A DNA stretch of 64,000 nt from Allomyces macrogynus ATCC 38327 (GCA_000151295.1 GG745342.1:102087-166086); one strand, 5' to 3'; shown: positions 40,611 through 52,605, numbered from the stretch's first letter. Numbers and translations are program-made. The notes: a model not told the origin generated them from the letters alone.

Positions 40611-41761
40611 CTACCACGCGGCGACCACGACAGCGACCAATGCCGCCGCGACACCCACCCACACGCCCATGGGCCGTGTGCCCGCGGGCGCGGCCGACGG
40701 CGGGTCAAACTTAAGCTGCACTTCGAGGTTCGCGGGCGTGTAGACGTAGAAAACGCCCGAGTAGATGGGTGTCAAGCCGCCCTCCGGAACGGTCGTCGTC
40801 GTCGAGTCCCAGAGCTTGAGGTAGTAGTTGCGGCCTTCAGGCACGCCTTTGCTTGCGGTCCAGTTGAAGGTCGATGCGCCCGAGTCGATCTGGTCGGAAA
40901 TGACTGTCCACTGGTTGGTGTTCTTGCCCTGGCCATAGGCCAACGTGAGCTTCGAGGGCTTCACGGCAACGCCCTCCAAGTTCCAGGTCACGTTCAGCGG
41001 GTGGCCGTCGCGCGCCACGACCGGGATTTCTAGAAAACCGAAATGGGTGAGCGCGGGGGCGGAAGGGACGGGTGCGGGATGGGGGAGCCATCGCGTTGCG
41101 GGTGGAGGGATGGGGGGGCAAAACACGTACGCCACGACTTGTACTGCACGACGGTCGGCGGCCAGAGGAAAGTGGGTTCTGTAGAGTTGCAGCCGAACCA
41201 GAGTCAGTTCCGGTGCGCGAAAGCGAACGCGATGCACGTCACCAATCGCGGCCGTGGCAACGTACGCGCAATGCCCGCGTTGGGGTTATTGCCGTCGATA
41301 ATGCCCGACGTGTCGCCCGAATCGGTCGACCCCGAGTCGGACGACGACGAGTTGCTGTCGCCGCTCTTCGAGTCGGTCTTCGAGTCGGTCTTCGAGTCGG
41401 TCTTGGTGTCGGTCTTGGTGTCACCGCTGCTGTTGCTGTTGTTCGAGCTGTTGTTCGAGTTGTTCGACGACGAGTTGCCCGACGAGTTGGACGTGTTCCC
41501 GCTCGAGTTACCGCTCGAGTTGCCCGATGAGTTGCCTGACGAGTTGCCGCTCGTGGTCCCGCCAGACGTGTTTCCCGACGTGTTCCCGCCGCTCGTGTTC
41601 CCCGACGAGTTGCCCGAGGTCGTGCTGCCCGAGTTACTCGGCGTGTTCCCGCTGGTGTTGCCCGAGGTGGTGCCGCCCGAGTTGCCCGAGTTCTGCGCGG
41701 CGGCGAGACCGAGCAGGGCGAGCAGCAGCACGGCAAGGGCGAGAAGCGACCGTGGGCGCAT
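40611..41761 (-). CDS. Kre9/Knh1-like secreted, GPI-anchored cell-wall protein
   Basis: Three exons: 41761-41266, 41178-41131, 41029-40611; 320 aa; phases close. A signal peptide (RPRSLLALAVLLLALLGLAA) is followed by about 130 residues of Asn/Ser/Gly/Thr repeats with Asp/Lys repeats (TKTDSKTDSK). The Ser/Thr-rich-membrane-protein (Kre9/KNH) domain follows: PTFLWPPTVVQYKSW, GHPLNVTWNLEGV, FNWTASKGVPEGRNYYLKLW, YSGVFYVY. A hydrophobic GPI-type tail (GVAAALVAVVVAAW) ends it. Such proteins act in beta-1,6-glucan or wall organisation. Exon 2 is only 48 nt. Confidence 0.87.
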
Positions 41762-42454
41762 GGCGGTGGAAGGGGTGCGGGGTTGAGCTCGAAACTTGCG
41801 GCAATGCGTGCAGGGCGGCGGCGCGCGGGTAGTGCGGCAGGTTGCGTGAAGTGCGCGTCGCCGGGGTCGTCGTGCGCGGCGTCGTCGTCGTCGTCGTCGT
41901 GCAGGTCGTCGGAATGGGTGCCGTCGATGGGGAAGAGCAGAGGGGCGGCCAGACAGTTTCGGCCAGAAGCGGCGGCGGCTCGACTGCGCAGCAGCGGTTC
42001 CGTCTGCAGAGGGAGGACAAGGAATCGGCAGGGTTTGTGGCACGTGCACGCTGCTGGCGGCGCTGCCCCGGAGTGGCTTGCCTCTGTGGCTTTCGGTGCT
42101 CGCTTCGGCCCCGAGGAGTGTGCGGTGGGGAGCGAGGAATCACGCCACGTCTGACGGGGATGGCACCTGCAAATCGCAGCGTGGCAACTGGCTGTGTGCT
42201 GACCAGTGCTGACCGAACCACAGCCAACAGAGCACCAACGAGCTGCTGCTGCTCCTCCATCATCGTCAACCATTCCGCTGCTCCTCTCCAACCACGCGCA
42301 ACCCTGCAACCACCGACACGGCCAGCACCGCGTCGACGGCGCGCACACGATCCACCCGCTCCCGCACGCGCTCGGCAAACGACCCGCGCTCACCAGCACC
42401 TCGAGCACATCCAGCACCGGCTCTCAAGTACTTGCCCACCCACCCACCACCAAC
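41762..42454. other. Divergent promoter region
   Basis: About 700 bp between the divergent Kre9-like and OPI3-like genes. It holds a short GTCGTC-rich stretch at about 41870-41900; no gene seen. Confidence 0.4.
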
Positions 42455-43131
42455 ATGAGCAAAACGCCGCACGACACGCCCGTCGTCGTCGACATGACCG
42501 CGGTCATCGCCGCCGTCGCGATCGTCGTGCACGTGCTCAACTACAACCTGACCGCGCAAGTCGAGCACAAGACGCGCGTCTTCACGCGGCTGCTCGGCCG
42601 CCACGCCGTCTACTACTACGCCGTTTACTTGATCCTCTCGGCCCTGGCCCGCGACTACTTTATCGACGTGGCCATGGCGCATGACGGTGCCTCGCTCGTC
42701 TTCTTCCCGCCGCAAGTCGCGCAGTACATCGGCATCGCCATGTTTGTCTTTGGGCTGCTCTTGAATGCGTGGACGCTGAAAGCGCTGGGGATCAAGGGAA
42801 TGTATAACGGTGACTCGTTTGGGTTCTTGATGGACGCGCCCGTCACGGGCGGACCGTACCAGTACTTCCAGGACCCGCAGTATGTCGGCACTGCTGTCGC
42901 GTGCTTGGGATACGCGGTGCGCGCGCAGAGCCTGGTCGGGTACTTGCTCGCTGCGTGGATGTGGATCGTGTTCCAAGTGAGCGTCAAATTTATCGAGGTA
43001 CGGTTTGCATTTGCACGGTGGTTGGGGTTGGTCGGTTTGTGTTGGGCTCATTGCGCGTTTTCTCCTAGGGCCCGCATCTGGCGCGCTTGTACGCCAACCA
43101 CAAGCCCAAGACCGACAAGAAGTCGCAATAA
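42455..43131 (+). CDS. OPI3: Phospholipid methyltransferase, OPI3/PEMT type
   Basis: Methylates phosphatidyl-N-methylethanolamine toward phosphatidylcholine with S-adenosylmethionine, in the ER membrane. Exons 42455-42997 and 43079-43131 would leave the wrong length; the acceptor is TCCTAG ending at 43068, so exon 2 is 43069-43131 and the total is 201 aa, normal for the family. Marks: four hydrophobic segments, GIAMFVFGLLLNAWTLKALG, GPYQYFQDPQYVGTAVACLG (the SAM-binding GxxxxxxNPxYxG region) and a basic C-terminus (NHKPKTDKKSQ). It is divergent from the Kre9-like gene. Confidence 0.9.
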
Positions 43132-43620
43132 ACGTCGTGACCGGCATGTTTTTCGGTTCGCCTCTGCCCACGACCTGCGTCGATTCAATTTGCTCGGACA
43201 GAACGAGGAACCAATCATGAGAGCAGGCAAGCATCGCGCACGTCGCACGCTACACTGCAAAGTCTGCAAACCTACCTCCAGCAATCCGACCCTTTGACTC
43301 AACGCTGACCAAGCGGAGTGGCCAAGTTTGATGGGGCCATGGCAGCTCAAACGGCCATACATAGATGGAATCGCGTCAGGCGCGCGTCTCTGCGGTACAC
43401 TGCTCGCAGGACGGCTCCACGCACGCGCGATTGAACACGCTCGCGACTGCAACAGTATGAGCGCGAGCAAAAAGAATAACGATGCGCCGTCGCTTGCATA
43501 AAACAGTCGTGTCGTGTTGGAACCATGACTTTGTGTCCCTGTTTTCCTCTTCGTCAGTTTACATTGCCCCAAACGTTGATATTTCGTTGCTTCGATAAGC
43601 GCCAGCGGCGCGACAGCATC
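43132..43620. other. Intergenic spacer
   Basis: Downstream of OPI3; no gene recognised. Confidence 0.4.
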
Positions 43621-43893
43621 CATGCGGATGATTCATGAGTCGGTCTTGAATCTGATCCACGCGCGCAAGGACCGGGCAAGGACGCAGAAGATTGTGGTGC
43701 GGATGGTCGGCGGGTGCAAGTAGGTGGCTAAGGTGCGCGAGGAGGTGTATGAGACGCTATGCAAGCATCAAGCTGCATTGAGCGAGGTGGATCCAGCGAA
43801 GAAGACATGAGTTGAAAAGGCCAAGAATATCGTCGCATTTGCTCTGTTTCAAATCCAGGACCTGCTGTCAACTCTGACGAACAACTTGTTCAG
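43621..43893 (+). pseudogene. Ghost ORF with two in-frame stops
   Basis: One plus frame reads like protein for about 90 codons, with stops at codons 34 and 60. It goes MRMIHESVLNLIHARKDRAR, KIVVRMVGGCK, TAG, VAKVREEVYETLCKHQAALS, EVDPAKKT, TGA, VEKAKNIVAFALFQIQDLLS. Both stops would be cured by a single T-to-C change (CAG, CGA). No family is recognised; it may be a decayed exon or gene remnant. Confidence 0.4.
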
Positions 43894-44602
43894 GTCTCTT
43901 GATGCCAAAATTCAAGTTATAGGAAATTTGGGTCGCTGTGCAAGTTCGGGGCGCGATGCGGAGAAAGTCCAATTTGCTTGCTCATGTTTTGTTGATGATG
44001 TTGACGGTGTTGTTCATGTACACGAAGAGCAAAGGCCGGCCTTGTCACCCATGTCAGCTGCCCATGGCCACTCCACGAATCATGTTCCTTGGCACGGTTC
44101 TGCACGTGCCCAGCTAAGCGCTGCCATGCTTCCGCGATTTGAAGAGTATTGATCACCTCTTGTCTTTTGCGGGCGGCGTGAAAGCGCCGTCAAGTGTGGA
44201 ACGTCCTTCTGAAAGGGTTTGCTTCATAGTGTTGTCGGGCAAGTCTTCATACTCATCAGGATCTGCACCGTGTCCATGTTTCCATAAGAGCGGCTGCGTT
44301 TTTCTGGCCCAAGCAACATCTCCATCTCGCTGTAGTACAGCGCGTCCATTCCAACAGCCAAGACAGCGCTGCCCTCAGACGGCGAGTTGCAGCTTACAGA
44401 TTTCCACGTCATTTCCGACGTTGCCATAAAGCATGACGAAGCATCACAATTCACAACGAACCAAATCGCCAAGCAAACCAATCCATGGTCATCGACGTCA
44501 GCCAACATAGCCGATACATCATCGGCCTCTCTGAATTAAGACTCCCTGCACCCGACGTTGCACAATATCTTCTCACAGTTGGCAAGCTATCCACAGGCCA
44601 AA
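43894..44602. other. Intergenic spacer
   Basis: Upstream of the intact F-box-like gene, of lower GC; no gene seen. Confidence 0.4.
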
Positions 44603-46972
44603 ATGGAACGAGCACCAAGCGCCCAATCCAACGAGTCGAACACTTCACCATGCGCAAGCGGACATGCACCAGCGTCGCTTGCCACACTTCCCATTGAACT
44701 GCTCGACTTGATTACGCTCAACATGGTTGTCCATGTCCTCGATCCGGGCAGCAACTGTACGACCTGCACTGGTTCACAGAACCTGCTCCGTTTGGCGAGG
44801 ACGTGTCGTATCCTCCGTGCTGCTGCTCTGCGCCGGCTTCTCGAGCGATTTACGTTTACCGACTCGGTTGTGAGCGAAATGGGCACACGCTCAAGTTGCC
44901 TTTGGATTGCCAAGCAATTCTGCTCGTCTTGTCGCCTGGATCGTGACAACAAACCGTTGGAGCCACTTTGCCCGATTTACGTTGTCCCTGATGGGGACGC
45001 TGGCGCCACGTTATCAGGTGCTCGACGTACGCATCCAATGAGCGCGCTCTCTGTGCCTGCGTCGTGGATCACAACACTTCAAGTTGGTTTCTCCAGCGAC
45101 ACAGACGAAAGTCGCATTCTGCTTTGCCGGAGCGACGATATTGGTCGCATTCTTCCAAACCTCGCTCAACTCTTCTGCCGAACTGTGTCGGAAGCAGGAC
45201 GTTTGCATGTGCAGGTCATCCTGAAGGCTGTTGCTGGTCGTGTCGCGGTTCTGGTTATGGAAGACCCGCATGGCACAACCTGGCTGCCAACGAGCACGCC
45301 ATTCCCGCACCTGCACACGTTGGTGTGGAATTTGCCCACGCTGACCCTCCCTTTGGTGCCTGCGCTTCGTCACCTTCGCCTGCTCACTGACGTGGCGATT
45401 TTCTATCAACCCGCGAGTCCGCTCGACTTGGTCTCGTCCTTGCCGCATCTTGAAACGCTGACGGCGTTGGGCACGGTCAAACACCGTCATGTGTTGGTTC
45501 CACGTTGGAAAACAAATTTTCTGTCGGGTTCCGAGGACAGCGGTCACGACGACCTGGACCTGCACAATGGACGCGCCCAGCGTCATGTCGCGGAGATCTT
45601 GGACCAAAGGACGCGGTTGTGGCGTGTCCGCACGCGCGCCACGGCCTTACGCGAGTGGCTCGCTCCAGTGCTTCCCCACTTGACGCATCTCCATATTTTG
45701 CCTGAACCAGAAGCCGCGTTATTGGTCGATTTCGGCGCCAAGTTGATCAACTTGACCACGTTGACTCTCGAACGCGATGAGTATTTCGAGCGGTGGCACC
45801 CGCTGGAGGCCGCTGATCTGATCCCTCTTGCGCAGTTGCAGCACCTGGCGCACCTTGAGTGCGACGTGGTCGAGTCGTGGGAGTGGATGGAGAATGACAA
45901 GAACGAGCGCGAAATGCGGTCGCAAGTGGAGGCGCAGCGGCCCGACTTGCATGGCTCAGGTGTTGTTGATCTCATTCATTTGCGCCTGCGTGCGCTTGAC
46001 TCAATTTTCCCGGCGCTCGTGACGGGCAAGTGCTCTGCGCTGTTTTTCGTCCTGCTTGCGCCGATGACGCTCCTGTCACTACGCACCGCGCATGTCAAGG
46101 TGACCATGGCCACCTGGTCGGCGTGCCAGTTCCAGATCCTGCTCCCGACGATGCCTGCGCTCCGTGTCCTGCAGTTTGACAGGGGCTGGGAAGACGCGCA
46201 TGACGCGCGTCTGAACTTGTGGACTGTCCCGTCCGCGACCACTTGGGCCACGACTATGCCGATCCTCGAAACGCTCGTCTGTTTGTCGCGCATCATGCAC
46301 ATTCCAGGGCTTGCGCATCCGAACCTGCGCAACCTGCTTGTGAGTGTGCCCGCATGGAAACGGTTAACAAAGCACGCAGTCGACTTGCCGCGTCTGACCA
46401 ACGTCACCTTCACGGGCGGTGACCTGGATTCGCCGTGTCTCACGTCGCTCCATGCGCTCTTGCCCGACGGCGGGATGCCGAATGTGGAGCGGCTCAATTT
46501 GAGCTGCCAGGAGGCGCTGACCGTGACAGCGGCCGAGCATTTGACGCGCTTGCATGTGCGCGATGTCTGCCGCCGCTCCAGCGTGGATGAAGAGTTGACC
46601 GTCATGAGCTCGGACTGGAAAGATGCAATTCGCGTCGAGTACACGCATGAGAACGCGCGCGCGTGGCAGCTGCTTTGCGATAGCATTGTGATTCCTGGCG
46701 GCGACGAGGATGATCCCGACAGCTTGGCCGGCCATGTGCCGCAAAAGGTGGAGGTGGATATCGCACCGGGCGTGAAGGAGATGGACCTGAAGCGGTTGGA
46801 GATGCTGGTCAAGTGGGCGGCAAAGCTCAAGTCGTTTGAGAAGCAGGTGATTGAGCTGCGCACGGTTGGCGGAACCGAGTGGGTGGAGAAGCTGTGTAAG
46901 GATGCGCGTTGGATCCAGAGCACGTACAATGTCGCGCTGGTGGTGGGGTTGGCATCGTCCCAGAATGTGTGA
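44603..46972 (+). CDS. F-box-like protein with leucine-rich C-terminal region (intact)
   Basis: Single exon of 789 aa from MERAPSAQSNESN. Residues about 28-75 resemble an F-box: SLATLPIELLDLITLNMVV, LLRLARTCRILRAAALRRLL. A long region of degenerate leucine-rich segments follows (ILPNLAQLFCRTVSEAGRLH, LPHLETLTALG, LVPALRHLRLLTDVAI, MPNVERLNLSCQEALTVTAA) and a charged C-terminus. F-box/LRR proteins usually select substrates for SCF ubiquitin ligases; no Skp1 contact can be proven here. Three broken relatives lie in the window (11881, 33875, 34981), so this is an actively duplicating family. Confidence 0.75.
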   Translation: MERAPSAQSNESNTSPCASGHAPASLATLPIELLDLITLNMVVHVLDPGSNCTTCTGSQNLLRLARTCRILRAAALRRLLERFTFTDSVVSEMGTRSSCLWIAKQFCSSCRLDRDNKPLEPLCPIYVVPDGDAGATLSGARRTHPMSALSVPASWITTLQVGFSSDTDESRILLCRSDDIGRILPNLAQLFCRTVSEAGRLHVQVILKAVAGRVAVLVMEDPHGTTWLPTSTPFPHLHTLVWNLPTLTLPLVPALRHLRLLTDVAIFYQPASPLDLVSSLPHLETLTALGTVKHRHVLVPRWKTNFLSGSEDSGHDDLDLHNGRAQRHVAEILDQRTRLWRVRTRATALREWLAPVLPHLTHLHILPEPEAALLVDFGAKLINLTTLTLERDEYFERWHPLEAADLIPLAQLQHLAHLECDVVESWEWMENDKNEREMRSQVEAQRPDLHGSGVVDLIHLRLRALDSIFPALVTGKCSALFFVLLAPMTLLSLRTAHVKVTMATWSACQFQILLPTMPALRVLQFDRGWEDAHDARLNLWTVPSATTWATTMPILETLVCLSRIMHIPGLAHPNLRNLLVSVPAWKRLTKHAVDLPRLTNVTFTGGDLDSPCLTSLHALLPDGGMPNVERLNLSCQEALTVTAAEHLTRLHVRDVCRRSSVDEELTVMSSDWKDAIRVEYTHENARAWQLLCDSIVIPGGDEDDPDSLAGHVPQKVEVDIAPGVKEMDLKRLEMLVKWAAKLKSFEKQVIELRTVGGTEWVEKLCKDARWIQSTYNVALVVGLASSQNV

Positions 46973-47300
46973 TTGTGACCTGGCGTGCATTTCCTGGTTT
47001 TGTCACCATGTTATTGGCTGGCTATGACTTGATTTATCCTGCGGTCAACCGAAAAACATGCTTCAAATAAGTTCCCTCGTCCACCCGCGAGTACCGCTTG
47101 TTGATGAGAGCCGGGTGCCACGTATCGCGCACATCAAGGCAAAGCGCAGACAGAGCAACAATGTGCGCGATTGTGACGTGACCGGATCTCTCTTCTGCGC
47201 TGTTGTTCTTGACGATGCTCAAGGATGGGAAATGCGGGATTGTTTTTATGAAACACTCCCACAGCTCCAAGCCCGCACAGTACCCAGTCCCAGCTGATCG
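46973..47300. other. Convergent 3' spacer
   Basis: About 330 bp between the F-box-like gene and the polytopic membrane gene; nothing seen. Confidence 0.4.
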
Positions 47301-49846
47301 CTACCACGGGTTGAACCGACCCATGACCGAAAAGAGCACGACCCACATGACGAGCGTCGGCGACAAGCACGTCAGGACGTCCGTCTGGTGGAACACGATC
47401 GGCGGTAACACAACGACGGCCGCCGGGCTCGACTCGGGCCTTGGCGGCGTCAAACCCGGACCGATCGCAGTTCCCGCATTGGGACTCGCCAGCGTCGTGT
47501 CCACTGCGCCCAACGCCGAGCTCGGCACCGCCGCACCCGCCGTCCCTGTCTGTACTCTGCCGCTCTCCTCATGCACAATCACCGGCACGTCCAGTCCGAG
47601 CCAACGCGTCTTGGCCCGCAGGAAACGCGCGACGACCAGGCCCGAGATGACCGACGACGCGAGAATCGCTGCTAGTATCACAAGCGCGACGTGCGTTGGC
47701 TGTGACGTTACCGGCGGCGCAATCAGTGTTTGTAGCGTGAAGCAAACGAGCGAGACAAGGCGCGCGATCTGGCCCTGCTCCATACGGTGCACTTGGCCGC
47801 GCACGCGCGCGTGCAGTTCGGCGCGCATCCATGGTCTCAGCGGCGGTGGCGAGTCGGGCGTGATGGGTGGGGTCGGAGAGGAGGTGGAATCGGGCACGGT
47901 GGCGGGAGCGGATGAGAGCGCGGCAAGGGTCGTGGCCGTCGAAGGGGGTGGTGCGTCGACGGGAGAAGCAAGCGCGCCGCTCGTCACGGGAGATTGCGGC
48001 GCAACGCCTCGATACAAGTCAAGCAGCGAGAGGTCGCGGTTGTACGAGTACACCAGGTCGTCGAGAATGCCGCTGGCCTGGACGCAGAGAATCGGCACGT
48101 TGGCGGCCGCGTACAGTACAATCGAGGTCCATTTATCGCGCGACTTGAGTGCCAGTTCCGTCACGGCCAGTTCCTCGGCGAGCTGGAAGCATGCAGATCG
48201 CAATTTGGTCAGGACAATTGTGGTTTGGAATCCCGAGAGCTCTCCAAAGTACGTACGCGAAACGCAAACGACATCCAATAATCCTCGTGCGAAAACGTCA
48301 TGTCGACAAGCGAATCAAGTACCACAACGGCACTTGTCATTACGGCGCGGAACCCGGTCGTAATGGCGAGTCGCGCCGCTGCGACACGCAGGTCATTGGC
48401 GTTGAGCCCCTCGAGCAGCTGCGCAATGTTGCGGTTGGTCGTGACGAGCGCGCGAAAGACGAAGTAGCCTGTGCAGATTGGCGAGTGAGCGACGTAGAGG
48501 AGCAACACCCATTTGAAGCGCGAAACAAACCGCCAAGGTAGAGGGTGTTGAAGTCAAAATGGCCACGCCATTGATCCCACGTCTGCGACCGGTTAATGTG
48601 AATGACGAGTACAACCGTTGATATGATAGCGCCGAACAACGATGCGAGCAGCGCGTAGGTGCCGGGTGCCCACCCGGCGTTGAGCGCGTTCCAGAACGAA
48701 AAGCAGCCGAGAACAAAAAAGTAGGCGGGCGTAATGGTGCGTGGAACGCGTGCGTCGGCAGGAAGCAAGCGCCATTGATAGATACGGTAGACGAGGGGTG
48801 TCGCGAGGCAGATGAGATTAAACGGCACGATATCTGTGCTCCCAAGCATTATGAGCAATCGGTAAACATTTCATTCGGGCAGTGTCATTCTCAAATGAGA
48901 AGACAATCCGCGTACCAAGGGCCCTGCCCACAGCAAGAATCGTGTCTGCTCCTGGCAACAGATCGTTCGCTGCTGAAAAAATAGTGAACCCAACGCTTCG
49001 GTATCCAGCGTGAATGACCGCGAATACGAGCTTGAGTAGAGTATACCCTTGAACGACGACGAGCCACCACCCCATGGGTGCTAATTTGCACCCACGTCGC
49101 CGCCATTGCGCACGCGGCAGCCCCACTGACCGCAGAAGACTGGCGGAGTGCAATTTCCTGCGCCCATTCGGAGGTTCCGACTCTCGTAGCCGCTTGCCGA
49201 GCGCGACCTCCTCGACATGTTTGCCTACATCGGTGCACGGCTTGGTTGTCGTCGTGACTCTGGACGGAGCTGGCATGGCCGACTGCACGAAGTGGATCGC
49301 CGCCGGAAAATTGGTTGAAAAATGGCAATGCACGAGCGCCATGCCAATCAACCAGTAGGTGTTGTCGAACACGTCGAGCACCAGATTGGCGAGCGTAAAT
49401 GTGGCCGGATTGGTGAAATTCGCGACAACGTGCGCGGTTGCGAGCTGGCAAGGAATCGACCAAACAGCTGCCACAGCGACGATTAAAACGAGCGAGTGCA
49501 CCGCCGGATCGAGGGTCACACCAAACGGCCATCGGTACGTGGTTGGGCGGAACATGGACGACCGACGCAATCGAGACGAGCGTTTTCCTGGCGAGGGTCC
49601 GTGGCGTGCGGCGGGAGACAGCGGGAGCGGTAGCAAGAGCCTCTGAACAGCTGTTGCTGATGCAGGCACGACATCCTCTGAGTCGGCGGCAATGGATGGC
49701 GTCGTGATCAGGGCAGATGCCGAGCTTCGGGCAAGCGCGAAGACTTGCACCGGCAGCGTTGGCGTCGCGTCGCTTGGCAGCTGCTGATGCATCGGAGCCG
49801 GACCATCCTGGATCTTCATAATTATTGGCACTTGTTGTTGCATCAA
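47301..49846 (-). CDS. Large polytopic membrane protein, unrecognised family
   Basis: Four exons: 49846-48916, 48833-48531, 48468-48257, 48182-47301; 775 aa; all phases close and introns are 62-82 nt (one shows GTCCTGACC). At least nine hydrophobic segments are visible: LVLIVAVAAVWSIPC, WWLVVVQGYTLLKLVFAVIH, FNLICLATPLVYRIY, ITPAYFFVLGCFSFWNALN, YALLASLFGAIISTVVLVIH, then WTSIVLYAAANVPILC, LVSLVCFTLQTLI, VALVILAAILASSVISGLVV and TLVMWVVLFSVMG near the C-terminus. Two long hydrophilic loops lie near residues 175-235 and 520-570. Exon 1 may hide another intron in its Arg-rich loop. It could be a receptor or transporter; I see no family signature. Confidence 0.7.
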
Positions 49847-50152
49847 GCGCCATGTGACGATGATTGCTCGTTACGTCGAACGTAGGTCCGGTGCAATGGG
49901 CTGGTCGCGTCCTGAAGGCCAGATCGGGTGCGTGTTGCAAAAGTGGGCTTTCGCTGATGGCGCAAATTGTCAGCTTTGCGTGACTTGGATGTAACATCCA
50001 CGTCAGTCATGATATTCCTCAAGCTTTGATCATCCCTCCTCCCACCCTCAGTCACCTCCTGTCCTGTCCCCCCTCACTGGCGACGGCAATCAATTTTTAA
50101 CTCCTCACCCCCGTCGCCACGCATCATTTTGCAGCCAGAACGACCCGCTGCA
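49847..50152. other. Divergent promoter region
   Basis: About 300 bp between the membrane gene and the first RS-family copy; nothing else seen. Confidence 0.4.
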
Positions 50153-52513
50153 ATGGAACCATGGTCTCTGCAATTTCCGTCAATGGCATGGCGACCACCA
50201 GCCCCGGCCGCCCCACCCGCTGCCTCAGCGCCAGCCTTTCCGGCGCTGTCCATGCTCGGCCAGCAATATGATCCGGCCAAGCACCCAACCGCAGGCGTCG
50301 CGGTGCCCGGCCACGGATCGGCTCGAGCAGATATCGGCGTTTCCCTCCTGCCGCTTAGCGAGCTTCGAGCGACCGACCCACTTGCACCTCCTCCAATGGC
50401 AAGCGTGATGCCCCCACCGGCAATTGTGTTCAATGCGAACCATGGGGCCACGTTGGAAGCTCATGAGACTGACCCAACGACTTCATTTGAGAAGAAGTCA
50501 GCGCAGGATGACGAGGTAGATGGTCATGCTCCTCACTCGCTTCAACCCTGATGGTAACAATTGTTTTTGCTACAAACCCAAATCACGATTTTGTTCGGTC
50601 TGCGTGCATCGAAACGGCACGGCACAACCGCGCCGTACTCGATGAGCGTCTGCGAGCCAGTCGCCCTGACCGCTGGCGAAGCGGCCCGTTCGCTCGTCGA
50701 CGAGCTCCTCGATATGCACAGCTCTCTCCCGGAGCCGACGCGCGCGCTCATCAAGAACTTGCTCAACGTGAGCTCGCAGCTTGCGGAAATTGTGCGCATT
50801 TCCGGCGGGACGGCCGTGACCGTGCCGAGCGGAGCGGGATGGCATTTGGGCATTCCAAATGGGTATGTGAGGACGACCGGTTTGTCGCGATTGTGGAGTT
50901 TACTGACGTTTCCGCCCCATGATTATTTCTAGTCCGTGCGACCCGCGCAGTACATCCACATCCGCTGCTCCGCTGCCGTCTTGGTCCCTCCTGCTCTGCC
51001 GCCGAAAGCAGCTATTGCACCACCGCCTGTGGCGTCGTTGGTCCCGACGGCTCCGCGCGTGTCTCAGCCGCAGTGGTCCGACCACGACGTCTCGATGTCG
51101 CTCGCGTGGAGGGCGGACTTGCGCTCGTCGTCTTCCAAAACTGACTTCTCGTTATTTGCCGAAACAACATCACGCTCGCCCTCGCCCGCTGCGCAAACCA
51201 ATAGACTCCTGGGCCGCAACCACGATCACGACCGCGCGCCCGTGTCTTCCGCCATTGCTACCCGTCACGCTGGCGCACCGCAGTCGCCCGACTTCTCGCC
51301 CATGCCCATTGCCCGTCATTACCGCTCGCGCTCACGCTCGCCCGATCACCTTGCCAACCATGAGCATGACCGCGCGTACGGATCCGCATCGGCAACTTCA
51401 CGCATTGACCGTGACCGCGCATATGGACCTGCTGCGACTGCTTCCCATTTTGACCACAATTCGAAGCAATCCGATCTGGACCACGCGTACACTCCACGAG
51501 ATCCACGGCGTCCGCCGTTGACGACGCTGCAGGACCCACGCCGACTTCCACCCGCACCGCAGGACCCGCGCCGGCTTTTACCCGCGCCGCTGGGCCCGCA
51601 GCTGGATGGGACCCTGGTCCCCGCTCCCGTCGCCGAGGTGGACCGGTTCCGCGCGCCCATCATGGGACAGTGCAAGGGCATGGTACCGTTTATCGTGACC
51701 ACCCATGGCGGGACCACCTCCGACCTGGTGCCGCACCTCGACATGCTCGGTAAGGTGATTGTCGACGCGCAGTTTGTGCACATTGGCAAGCACGATCAGG
51801 TCGTGTTCTACGTTCCAAAGGCCAAACGGGCGTTTTTTTTTTTGGCTCTGCCGCGGCGTGGATCGAGATGCCCATTGCTTGCAGGGTGCTTGCCAACGTG
51901 ATGCGCATGTCTGGTGTGATCATTGGAGGAAATTTGCTTGACGTACATCTGGGTCCTGTTCATTCCCTCATCGTGTGGCCGTGCACTAACTTCCAGCGTT
52001 CGTTCCCACGACAGTTTGTCCCGTCCGGTCGGCAAAGCCTGCCAGCAAACATGCACCTGCGCAACGTGTTTGTTATTGTGCACCCGCCGCGCGATGATCT
52101 GGTCGTGATTCGGGCACTTGCCGGCCTGGAGATCAGTGGGGCCTTGATCGACAGGTCGGACACGCCGTTGCCAGGCACCAGGATCCCGTGCGTGTTCTGT
52201 TTGGACTCATGTGTGACGAGGCATGACCGAGAAGGTGGACTGACTTGACGCCTCGCATAGATTTGCGTTTTTGACCATTCCTGCCATATATTCTTCCCAG
52301 CGCAAGAAGGTGGAGAAGATGCCGCTGGCCGACAAGAAATCAAAGGTACATCAAGTGGCCATGGAGTGAACAGGATAGCGATGCGGTTGCGGCTCACGAA
52401 TGTCTGTGTCGGCTACAAACAGATTTTCCACCTCAAGGGCCCCAAAAACACGTTTTCGAGCCTGGAGCGGATTCACAATGTTCTCTCGGGCATCGCAAAC
52501 AGAGTTGCCTGAT
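50153..52513 (+). pseudogene. RS-rich tandem family, copy A (mostly preserved, splice sites damaged)
   Basis: Same exon order as intact copy C. Exon 1 is 50153-50515 (start MEPWSLQFPSMAWRPPAP, end DDE, donor GTAGAT). Domain 1 lies at about 50590-50863 (VCEPVALTAGEAARSLVDEL, LIKNLLNVSSQLAEIVRI). An RS-type region with DRAY and DPRR repeats follows, then domain 2 (HGGTTSDLVPHLDMLGKVIV, DAQFVHIGKHDQVVFYVPK). Next come VLANVMRMSGVIIGG, FVPSGRQSLP...NVFVIVHPP, GTRIPFAFLTIPAIYSSQ, and ERIHNVLSGIANRVA with its stop. Damage: no AG acceptor exists before domain 1 in the phase used by copy C, and the donor after VPK is GG (51820-51821) instead of GT. It could still be expressed with altered splicing. 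Confidence 0.6.
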
Positions 52514-52605
52514 AAATACACCAGTGTTGATGTGAGAGGTCTCTGTCGGTTTTTTAATGCTTGGGCCGCATCACCTTTTCTCGTGCAGACTAAGCCAATA
52601 CCCTA

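Noticed and set aside
39913..40743. 276-codon plus frame downstream of the At4g15545-like gene
   Set aside because: Antisense to the Kre9-like gene at its end, no motif, mixed composition.
41340..41700. Repeat-rich region of the Kre9-like gene as a microsatellite or CRISPR-like array
   Set aside because: It is coding sequence for the Asn/Ser/Gly/Thr stalk; unit lengths are multiples of 3 and degenerate.
48500..48540. Dinucleotide frameshift in the polytopic membrane gene
   Set aside because: A 62-nt GT-AG intron (48530-48469) with a CTCAC branch site explains the frame change completely.
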